Source: JBAWYM01 sp037143575 (GTDB lineage: Bacteria; Patescibacteriota; Gracilibacteria; Peribacterales; Peribacteraceae). Taken from it: a stretch of DNA of 20,457 nucleotides. How positions within the stretch are numbered: position 1 is the stretch's first letter; each line of letters opens with the position of its first letter. The stretch spans positions 1-20,457 of the forward strand of contig JBAWYM010000033.1 in assembly GCA_037143575.1 (NCBI GenBank), read 5' to 3'. Below, one piece after another: positions 6,293 to 12,207 of this stretch. The notes beneath the pieces were generated by a model. It did no database searches. It was not told the origin of the DNA and was given only the letters and a program-made list of their open reading frames with translations. The position numbers were made by a program, and so were the translations under genes.

Positions 6293-6634
6293 ATGTTCGA
6301 TCGCACCATCTTCCACAAGATCCGTGACCGCGAGATCCCCGTTACGGTCGTCTTCGAGAACGACGAAGTCTTGGCATTCAAGGATATCCATCCCAAAGCT
6401 CCCACACACATTCTCTTCATCGCGAAGAAGGATAGCGATTTCGTTCCTTCCATTGCCGATGTGAACGAAGCGACTAAACATGTTCCACTGTTCCTCATTC
6501 GTGCAGCACAGCAATTCGCCAAGGAGCAGGGGATTGATGGGTATCAGCTTCGTTTCCATGTGGGGAAGGGTGGCGGGCAGGAGGTGTTCTATTTGCACCT
6601 GCACTTCTTGAGCGAGCAGAAGCTGAGGGAATGA
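6293..6634 (+). CDS. HIT-family protein (HinT-like) with altered histidine triad
   Basis: HIT proteins of the HinT branch are small nucleotide phosphoramidate hydrolases, usually dimeric and cytosolic. This 113-residue protein has the full HinT layout: CxF-type N-terminus replaced by MFDRTIFHKI, FENDEVLAFKDIHPKAPTHILFIAKK (21-46) and a C-terminal GQEVFYLHLHFLS (95-107). In the usual HxHxHxx motif the first His is Tyr100 here; the middle, nucleophilic His102 and the third His104 are kept, as is the His in PTHILFI. RFHVGKGGG (87-95) corresponds to the nucleotide-contacting strand. The Tyr change is unusual and may alter rate or specificity. The ATG at 6293 fits the family start. It lies alone between divergent and unrelated genes. 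Confidence 0.9.
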   Translation: MFDRTIFHKIRDREIPVTVVFENDEVLAFKDIHPKAPTHILFIAKKDSDFVPSIADVNEATKHVPLFLIRAAQQFAKEQGIDGYQLRFHVGKGGGQEVFYLHLHFLSEQKLRE

Positions 6635-6656
6635 GAGAATAAACGATATGGTTGGC

Positions 6657-6685
6657 TTGAAACCCAGTTAGGAATTATGTATAAT
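6657..6685 (+). promoter_or_regulatory. Consensus sigma-70 promoter
   Basis: TTGAAA (6657-6662, 5 of 6) and TATAAT (6680-6685, perfect) are separated by exactly 17 bp. The predicted start near 6692 gives a leader of about 20 nt to the ATG at 6712, with no Shine-Dalgarno sequence. This is the strongest promoter match in the window. Confidence 0.75.
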
Positions 6686-6711
6686 ATAGTTAACACTTCC
6701 AAATAAATATT

Positions 6712-7434
6712 ATGAGCGAAACAATGGATAATTCACTTAATATTTCCAAATATACAGAACAAGATTTGCAGCGATTAGAATTGGAGCAGTTGAAGAATCC
6801 TGAAGATGCTGTTCAAAGAGTACGAATGGCAAATATTGCTATAAATGCAGCAGTAAAGTCGGCAGGAGCAGAAAGTGAATTCGGCACTCTGTCACTCGAT
6901 GCCAGTTCTTCGAACCAATCAATTAGGAAACTCGCGGGCAATTTTCGCACGAAGCGAGAACCTTATGCTCAGCTCAGTAGGCTCTTTGCCAAAGCGAAAG
7001 ATAATGGGAGGAACATTGATCGAGATGCGATTACTAAGGCAGAGGTTATGATCAAAGAAGACTTAGAAAAGATAAGCCTCCATGAATGGGAAACTGCAAA
7101 AGAGGCATTACCAAATATTCGATTGATTTCCGATAACGCAATTGGAATATTTACCGAAATGTTGGATTTATTTAATCTTATTAAAGATCCAGCTCAGGCA
7201 GAATTACGAGGGATTACGAAACGTGAAAAACCTCGTTTGTTAATAAGAATCAGTGAAAAGTTGAAGTCGATGGAAAACGATTTTCCGGTGATGGGCTTGG
7301 AGCTTCATATGCTCCAAACTAGACAGCCCGAGAAGGATATTATCGATCGGGTCCTTTTGCTTAAGAAGGAGGGTGCGAAAATGATGAAATTCAAAGCTGA
7401 ATTCGAGAAGGAATATTCCAAAATTCAAAACTAG
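6712..7434 (+). CDS. AT-rich orphan helical protein
   Basis: This 240-residue protein is not recognised. It is highly charged, lacks cysteines, membrane segments and a signal peptide, and is predicted to be nearly all alpha-helical. It has a polar, Ser-rich break around 55-72 (ETEFGTL-like then SLDASSSNQS) and a long C-terminal helix rich in Lys/Glu/Met (about 170-238). Its composition is clearly more AT-rich than the flanking HIT and HAD genes, and it has a near-consensus promoter and SD-less leader, shared with the orphan gene at 11441. This suggests a lineage-specific, possibly highly expressed or recently acquired gene. It ends 25 bp before the convergent HAD gene. No function is proposed. 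Confidence 0.75.
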   Translation: MSETMDNSLNISKYTEQDLQRLELEQLKNPEDAVQRVRMANIAINAAVKSAGAESEFGTLSLDASSSNQSIRKLAGNFRTKREPYAQLSRLFAKAKDNGRNIDRDAITKAEVMIKEDLEKISLHEWETAKEALPNIRLISDNAIGIFTEMLDLFNLIKDPAQAELRGITKREKPRLLIRISEKLKSMENDFPVMGLELHMLQTRQPEKDIIDRVLLLKKEGAKMMKFKAEFEKEYSKIQN

Positions 7435-7459
7435 AGTTTCAGGATGATCTCATAGGTCT

Positions 7460-8113
7460 CTAGAGTTTCTTGAATATTTCCGCATCCATTTCTGCGAATT
7501 CCCTGATGACTACATCCGCCGCAGACAGATCCTGCTCCTCATTGACTCCATTTCGCAGTCCTATGCATTTCATTCCCGCACTTTTCGCAGAGAGGACGCC
7601 ATTCTTCGCATCTTCTATAGCTACGCATTCTTCTGGCTTGATCCCGAGGAGGCTGGCTGCCGTGAGGTAGATCGTCGGCTTCGGCTTGCCTGCATCTGGC
7701 GGCAGATCCTCTGCGCTCACGATGACTTGGAAATATTTTCTCAGTTCGAACTTGTCGATGATGTGCTCGATGCGCTTTCGTCGTGCTGAAGAAGCTATGG
7801 CCAGAGGGAGTTTCGCTTCTTCCAGGATCTTCAGGAATGTTTCAACGCCCGGCAGGAGCTGACACTGTGCGTACACGCGGTCGGCGATCCTTGCGTAGTT
7901 CTCCAGGTATTCGGGGAGCGTGAGTTCGATCGCAAAAGCATCCTTGAAGTAGCGGTACGATCCTTCCACCGAAAGCCCGACGATGTCGTGATGGTGCGAG
8001 CCATCCCATCCCGTGAGGATCTTCTTGAAGAACGATTGCTCTTCGGTTTGCCAGTAGCGTTCGCTATCGACGATCACTCCGTCGAAGTCGAAGATGACGG
8101 CGCGGGGGGGCAT
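7460..8113 (-). CDS. HAD-superfamily hydrolase, beta-phosphoglucomutase-like
   Basis: This 217-residue HAD phosphatase/phosphomutase carries all four motifs: I, FDFDGVIVDSE (8-18), with nucleophile Asp9 and Asp11; II, IASSAR, with the Ser; III, the Lys in DAGKPKPTIY; and IV, AIEDAKNG. An alpha-helical cap sits between motifs I and II, as in subfamily I enzymes such as beta-phosphoglucomutase and small sugar-phosphate phosphatases. VIVSAEDLPPDAGKPKP is typical of that group. The substrate cannot be assigned. The frame is open to an ATG at 8158, but the upstream part is a low-complexity CATTGA-rich spacer, so the ATG at 8113 directly before the domain is preferred, though it has no ribosome binding site. 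It is convergent with the orphan gene at 6712. Confidence 0.88.
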   Translation of the reverse strand: MPPRAVIFDFDGVIVDSERYWQTEEQSFFKKILTGWDGSHHHDIVGLSVEGSYRYFKDAFAIELTLPEYLENYARIADRVYAQCQLLPGVETFLKILEEAKLPLAIASSARRKRIEHIIDKFELRKYFQVIVSAEDLPPDAGKPKPTIYLTAASLLGIKPEECVAIEDAKNGVLSAKSAGMKCIGLRNGVNEEQDLSAADVVIREFAEMDAEIFKKL

Positions 8114-8176
8114 GGGGGGAGTATAGAGAGCATCATTGAACATTGGCCATTGAATCATTGATCAATGTCTGAGCGC

Positions 8177-8273
8177 GTTCAACAAGTGTCATGGTGAGCA
8201 CTGTCGAACCATGACACTTGTTGAACATCGCAAATTTGTCGCAGTTCGACACGGCTCACTGTGACAAATTTGC
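8177..8273. repeat. Paired-hairpin repeat, full copy
   Basis: Hairpin A: a perfect 19-bp stem, GTTCAACAAGTGTCATGGT (8177-8195) with 8208-8226, loop GAGCACTGTCGA. Hairpin B: 16-bp stem (8230-8245 with 8258-8273, one G-T wobble), loop TCGACACGGCTC. The loops are complementary at 10 of 12 positions. It lies between the S1 3' end and the HAD 5' end, both on the minus strand, so it is also placed to end S1 transcription. Confidence 0.9.
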
Positions 8274-8313
8274 TTCGCCTGAGGTTTCATTGAACAGACT
8301 TTCGATTGATCAT

Positions 8314-9714
8314 TTATGCGCTGAATCCCGCAGCTTCCGCCTCCTCTGCAGTCTTGAAGGAGAGCCGATTATCCTCGAGGATCTTCTCTGCGTGAGCTGA
8401 TTCGGCGGGGTAGTACTTCTTGCCGGACTTCGATGCGATGAATGCAGCATCCTTCGTACTGGTTACTTTCTTGGTCTCTTTCTTCTCTTCAATAGCAGAT
8501 TCTTCTGCAGCAGCCTTCTCCTCGGATACTCTCGCCGTTTCCTTCGCCGTTTTCGCTGCCTCTACTGCTTCCGCCTCATCCTCCCGCTCCTTTTTGATGC
8601 GCTCGAGGGTGGCCTTGTCGATGGGCTGGAGGGCTTTGATGGAGAGGCCGATGCGGCGCTCGTCGATGTCGATATTGATCACCTGCGCGTCGACTTTCTG
8701 GCCGATCGTCAGAGCTTGCGAAGCGTCGGTCACCTTGGTGTGGGCAATCTCGGAGAGATGGACGAGACCGTTGATGTCCTTCTCCATTTTGAGGAATGCG
8801 CCGTAGTCGGTGAAGCGGATGATGGTCCCGGAGACGCGCTTGCCGACCGGATACCGCTCCGCCACTTCCTCCCAGGGATCCTTGGTGAGTTGTTTAATCG
8901 AGAGCGAAATTTTGTCGCCATCGAGCCCGATGATCTTCACGGTCACTTTGTCCCCGAGCTCTGCGAACTCCGAGGGATTCTTCACATGGCCCCAGGCGAT
9001 CTCGGAGATGTGGACGAGCCCTTCCAGTCCGTCGAAGGAGACGAAGATGCCGTATTTCACGATGCCACTCACATGGCCTTCCTTCACATCACCGACCTTC
9101 ATGTGCTCCAGGGCCTTTGCCCGTTCTTCCGCCATCGCCTCGCGCTCACTCACGACGATCTTCCCTGCTTCTTCATCCATGGTGATGATCTTCACGACGA
9201 AGTTCGTGCCGATGAATTTCTTGAGCTTGCCGATGATCTCCGACGCATCGGCGTTGTTTACGCGTGGGTAATTGGACGGAGAGAGCTGACTCACGGGGAG
9301 GAAAGTGCGGATGCCATCGATATTGGCGAGGAGGCCTCCCTTGTTGGCTTCCTGTGCGCAGAAGTCCATCGTGCTGTCCGATTCGACGAGCTTGTGGAAC
9401 CGGTCCCAAGCTTTCTGCTGGCTGGCCATGCGCAAGCTGAGGACGATCATACCTTCTTCATTCTCTTCTTCGAGGACGAGCGAGACGACGAGGTCACCGA
9501 CTTGGAGGGTGCGGAAGGTATTGAAGGAATCGCGGAGCTCACGGCCGGAAACAATACCGGTCGCGGCGCCGCCGATATCCATGATGAGTTTGTTCTTGCC
9601 TTTGTAGACCACGGAACCTTCGATGAGTTCTCCGGGCTTTACACGGACAATAGGAGCAGCTTCCTTGAGGAGCTGATCCATAATTGCATTCTGGGGTGCT
9701 CGAGTGCGTGCCAT
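8314..9714 (-). CDS. rpsA: Ribosomal protein S1 (four S1 domains)
   Basis: S1 binds mRNA on the 30S subunit and supports initiation, important where Shine-Dalgarno sites are scarce as here. The 466-residue protein has four OB-fold S1 domains at about 26-96, 110-190, 208-277 and 291-364; the third and fourth are the most canonical (GIVKYGIFVSFDGLEGLVHISEI and FTDYGAFLKMEKDINGLVHLSEI). A charged Ala/Glu/Lys coil follows (about 370-425), then a roughly 37-residue tail, SGKKYYPAESAHAEKI...EEAEAAGF, resembling the small Ada-like metal-binding module but without its Cys. The frame is open to 9816, but that stretch holds the promoter, so the ATG at 9714 is the start. Four domains rather than the six of E. 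coli is common outside proteobacteria. Confidence 0.9.
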   Translation of the reverse strand: MARTRAPQNAIMDQLLKEAAPIVRVKPGELIEGSVVYKGKNKLIMDIGGAATGIVSGRELRDSFNTFRTLQVGDLVVSLVLEEENEEGMIVLSLRMASQQKAWDRFHKLVESDSTMDFCAQEANKGGLLANIDGIRTFLPVSQLSPSNYPRVNNADASEIIGKLKKFIGTNFVVKIITMDEEAGKIVVSEREAMAEERAKALEHMKVGDVKEGHVSGIVKYGIFVSFDGLEGLVHISEIAWGHVKNPSEFAELGDKVTVKIIGLDGDKISLSIKQLTKDPWEEVAERYPVGKRVSGTIIRFTDYGAFLKMEKDINGLVHLSEIAHTKVTDASQALTIGQKVDAQVINIDIDERRIGLSIKALQPIDKATLERIKKEREDEAEAVEAAKTAKETARVSEEKAAAEESAIEEKKETKKVTSTKDAAFIASKSGKKYYPAESAHAEKILEDNRLSFKTAEEAEAAGFSA

Positions 9715-9787
9715 AGTGAAAGTGGGGTGCGAGAGAAGAAGATAAAGGCTGAAGACCGTTCCCGCACGAGCAACGATCGACGGCGTC

Positions 9788-9816
9788 AGTATCCGGTTTT
9801 TGGAGAGTTTGGTCAA
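9788..9816 (-). promoter_or_regulatory. Probable rpsA promoter
   Basis: On the minus strand TTGACC (9811-9816, 5 of 6) and GATACT (9788-9793, 4 of 6) are 17 bp apart. The leader to the ATG at 9714 would be about 66 nt. It lies in the gap after the TraC-like gene, consistent with S1 having its own transcript. Confidence 0.45.
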
Positions 9817-9848
9817 CTATTATCGCGACGAAGAAGTTATTAGTTTTC

Positions 9849-9920
9849 TAGTTATTAGTTATTAGTTTGGCATCATTCAATACTTCTCATTGTTTGCAAA
9901 AAACTAACAGCTAATAACTA
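9849..9920. repeat. AT-rich low-complexity inverted repeat
   Basis: Arm TAGTTATTAGTTATTAGTTT (9849-9868) pairs with 9901-9920 with two mismatches in 20 and a 32-nt loop. It lies just after the TraC-like stop on the minus strand, so it may serve as a terminator-like hairpin. Its word composition matches the spacer at 5571-5656. Confidence 0.6.
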
Positions 9921-9936
9921 ACAACCAACAAACCGG

Positions 9937-10698
9937 TCATAGGACTAGCGGTGCCGTATTTAGCGTCCCCATCGGACTCAGCTTCTGCTCCTGGCTCGTG
10001 GCGGGGTTATACACTTGGTAGTAGAGCTCGATCAGATCACGGGTATTGAGACGGCGAGTGACGAGGCCGATGTTATTCAATCCGGTTTCCACGAGGCTCA
10101 CGCGGTCGCGCAGCGGAGTCGTGCGTCGCTCGAATTGCTGATGTCTCTTGAGGGCCCGTGCGCTGGAGTCATCGAGTCCTATCCATTCCATGAAGGAAGC
10201 GAAGGCCGATTTACGCTCCGGAGAATCATCGAGAGGGACCACCACGAAGAACCGCTTCTGCATGATATCCGCCGCTTCCACGATGCGTTCGATGAATGCC
10301 GAGTATTCGACTGTCTGTTCCTTGAGGAGGAGATTTTTCTGTTTGTCTGCAATTGCCTTCAGTTTATTGAGGTACGGATCGATATTGATTTTGGTCGATC
10401 GCAGGACGATCTGGATCGGGAAGTTCAACGTGTTCACGAAGGACTGGTACCCGGCGATGATGCCCTTCTGCTCCGTTTCACTCTTCAGATTGAAGTTGAG
10501 CGCTTCTACAGAGATGACGGCGCGCAGCCCTCCATTTTTCAAGATGACGGTATCGCCGCGGATTTCGGCGATGGGGAGGAATCTCTGGGTCGCAGCGAGG
10601 GACAGAGCATGGCGATTGCGTACGGTATCCTTCGCCTTCGATCCTGAAGATGGAGTCGCCTCTGGAGTCGCCGTTGGTTCGACTGTGGGTTCGGTCAC
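9937..10698 (-). CDS. TraC-like (VirB4 N-terminal domain) type IV secretion protein
   Basis: This 253-residue protein matches the TraC-like N-terminal domain of VirB4/TraC conjugation ATPases, which in Patescibacteria is often a separate gene. After a Thr/Pro/Glu-rich leader (1-25) comes FLPIAEIRGDTVILKNGGLRAVISVEALNFNLKSETEQKGIIAGYQSFVNTLNFPIQIVLRS (about 40-101), the diagnostic stretch. A long helical part (YLNKLKAIADKQKNLLLKEQTVEYSAFIERIVEAADIMQKRFFVVVPL) follows, ending with LVTRRLNTRDLIELYYQVYNP. No Walker A or B motif is present, so it is not itself an ATPase. It overlaps PrgI by 4 bp (ATGA). The expected VirB4 ATPase does not follow: the next gene downstream is S1. It probably acts at the cytosolic face of a T4SS-like or pilus-like machine. 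Confidence 0.85.
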   Translation of the reverse strand: MTEPTVEPTATPEATPSSGSKAKDTVRNRHALSLAATQRFLPIAEIRGDTVILKNGGLRAVISVEALNFNLKSETEQKGIIAGYQSFVNTLNFPIQIVLRSTKINIDPYLNKLKAIADKQKNLLLKEQTVEYSAFIERIVEAADIMQKRFFVVVPLDDSPERKSAFASFMEWIGLDDSSARALKRHQQFERRTTPLRDRVSLVETGLNNIGLVTRRLNTRDLIELYYQVYNPATSQEQKLSPMGTLNTAPLVL

Positions 10699-11336
10699 GT
10701 GTGTGTTGGGGAAGAGGGCAGGATGTCCATGAATCCCTGATTGTTGGATTCCATTGATGGATCGGGATTGCTCCTCTTGGTTGATCCGATCGGAGCCAGA
10801 TCATCCACGAGTTGTCCGGCAGGCGATGTACTTACCGCGAAGCGTGAAGGATCCACAGGATGGGTGCTCGCTTCGATGGATGGGGTTTCGGAAATGGCAT
10901 CTTCATTGGAGAGTGGTCCGCGATCGAGGAGGGCGCTGAGCTCTTCGAGTTTGTCGTGATGCGGTTCGCGTGCGACGGTTTTCGCGGGCTCCTGGGAAGG
11001 TGTGTAGAACGAGAAATTGATGGCGATACCTTGCCTCGGTCCCCACATGCGCTTGCTCGGCTTCTGCGTTCCTTCGGCCATGAGGAGGAGAAGGCGCAGG
11101 AGGCTGATCCCTTGGATCTTCACGAAAGCGAATGCGAGGCCGATGAATGCCGGGATCCAGCAAATAATGGTGACGGGGATGCTCGCCACTCCCAGCTGCG
11201 TTTTGGCCGCAGTCCACAATGCATAACTAATCCCTCCGGTGACGAGGAGGATGATGAGCTGACGGAGGGTGATCGGACCGACGATGCGGTCCTCCACGTT
11301 CACGTTCTGCGGTATTTTGACGGCTTCTATTGGCAT
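10695..11336 (-). CDS. PrgI-family membrane protein
   Basis: PrgI-family proteins (named from the enterococcal pCF10 transfer system; VirB3-like) are small membrane parts of type IV secretion in Gram-positive and candidate-phylum bacteria. AVKIPQNVNVEDRIVGPITLRQLIILL (5-31) is the family signature. Two membrane helices follow (about 26-44 and 53-74), then a basic segment GTQKPSKRMWGPRQG. The family is usually about 100-130 residues; here an extra polar, Ser/Pro/Asp-rich and probably disordered tail from about residue 115 brings it to 213. The ATG at 11336 is preferred over a GTG at 11345 because the family starts there. It overlaps the TraC-like gene by 4 bp. A promoter at 11347-11375 would give an almost leaderless mRNA. 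Confidence 0.85.
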   Translation of the reverse strand: MPIEAVKIPQNVNVEDRIVGPITLRQLIILLVTGGISYALWTAAKTQLGVASIPVTIICWIPAFIGLAFAFVKIQGISLLRLLLLMAEGTQKPSKRMWGPRQGIAINFSFYTPSQEPAKTVAREPHHDKLEELSALLDRGPLSNEDAISETPSIEASTHPVDPSRFAVSTSPAGQLVDDLAPIGSTKRSNPDPSMESNNQGFMDILPSSPTHT

Positions 11337-11346
11337 AAATCTCACT

Positions 11347-11375
11347 ATTCTACCATGAATTTGGAATGCTGATAA
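11347..11375 (-). promoter_or_regulatory. Extended -10 promoter for prgI-traC operon
   Basis: On the minus strand, TTATCA (11370-11375, 4 of 6) and TAGAAT (11347-11352, 5 of 6) are 17 bp apart, with TGG directly before the -10 (extended -10). The transcription start would lie only about 4 nt before the PrgI ATG. It is back to back with the promoter at 11387-11415. Confidence 0.5.
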
Positions 11376-11386
11376 TCGTGAGGGTA

Positions 11387-11415
11387 TGGACGAATGTTAT
11401 AAAATGGGATATAAT
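11387..11415 (+). promoter_or_regulatory. Promoter for the orphan gene at 11441
   Basis: TGGACG (11387-11392, 4 of 6) and TATAAT (11410-11415, perfect) are 17 bp apart. The predicted leader is about 19 nt and lacks a Shine-Dalgarno site, the same arrangement as for the gene at 6712. Confidence 0.55.
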
Positions 11416-11440
11416 ATCATCAAACATACCCCCATTCGAA

Positions 11441-12073
11441 ATGGAAAATTTCTCCAAGGTGTCTGAAGCGGTTGTCTCTCCTGAATCGGTCGAGACGAAT
11501 TCTGCTGCGAAGCGTCATGAACTGGCTGCTCAGATCCAAGAGCAGCAAAACACACGAACAACTCGAATTGAGGAGCGAGATGTCGAGATCAACAAAAATA
11601 ATCCTCTCATTGGAGAGTATAAAGGAATTTGCAATGTCATAGGTCATTCACAGATCGGAGATTCGGCAGTGAAAGTTGAATTGAAGAATCCTCTTTTACG
11701 GAGAGACTCAACAAGTGCTTCATGGGAATTGGATACGGGGAGCTTACCTTTTGATGTAACAGGATGGAAAAGGGAATTTAAGCCGTTAACGAAACATGAA
11801 TTGATGATTATCAATAATTTGGTCTCTATCAATCCTCGTGAGACTGGACGAGCAGTATTCAAGGGCTCCTGTAAAATGCGTCTGGAATATATTCCACCCG
11901 AAAGTCCCGCTTCACACACTACGACCAGGCTTGATGTGACAGATCCCTCTATGAAAAAAAGCGCAGATGAGAAGTGGGAATTGGATTACGATGAACTCCA
12001 GAAGAGATTCGGGAAAATGTTTGGTGCGAAAGGTTGGATGGTCGATGAGTGGATTCCGGAAAAGCGCTCATGA
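11441..12073 (+). CDS. Orphan hypothetical protein
   Basis: This 210-residue protein is not recognised. It begins with a polar helical stretch rich in Glu/Gln/Arg (about 1-55, likely coiled coil). A mixed alpha/beta region follows with IGEYKGICNVIGHSQIGDSAVKVEL, KPLTKHELMIINNLVSINPRETGRAVFKGSCKMRLEYIPP and a closing WELDYDELQKRFGKMFGAKGWMVDEWIPE segment. It has no membrane helix or signal peptide and only two cysteines. The frame is open from 11366, but that part covers the promoter, so the ATG at 11441 is the start. It is AT-richer than its neighbours. The gene is divergent from the prgI operon and convergent with clpC, from which it is separated by a paired-hairpin repeat. Confidence 0.72.
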   Translation: MENFSKVSEAVVSPESVETNSAAKRHELAAQIQEQQNTRTTRIEERDVEINKNNPLIGEYKGICNVIGHSQIGDSAVKVELKNPLLRRDSTSASWELDTGSLPFDVTGWKREFKPLTKHELMIINNLVSINPRETGRAVFKGSCKMRLEYIPPESPASHTTTRLDVTDPSMKKSADEKWELDYDELQKRFGKMFGAKGWMVDEWIPEKRS

Positions 12074-12112
12074 ATTCAGTAATTTTAGGGAAACACTGCA
12101 AAATTCTTGAGC

Positions 12113-12194
12113 ATGTCATGGTGAGCCGTGTCGAACCATGACATTTGCCAATTTGTCCCAGTTCGACACGGCTCACTGTGACAAATTGGCAAAT
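12113..12194. repeat. Paired-hairpin repeat, full copy
   Basis: Hairpin A: ATGTCATGGT (12113-12122) with ACCATGACAT (12135-12144), perfect, loop GAGCCGTGTCGA. Hairpin B: a 20-bp stem with one mismatch (12143-12162 with 12175-12194), loop TCGACACGGCTC. The loops are exact reverse complements over 12 nt. It fills the gap between the convergent orphan gene and clpC, so it may terminate both. Confidence 0.9.
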
Positions 12195-12207
12195 AGTTAA
12201 TGGTTTC

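Noticed and set aside
8716..9843. 375-codon open frame opposite rpsA
   Set aside because: Antisense shadow of the S1 gene; composition is typical of complementary-strand frames, with no domain.
8177..12194. Composite transposon bounded by the hairpin repeats
   Set aside because: The repeats flank ordinary housekeeping genes, no transposase is present and no target-site duplications are visible.
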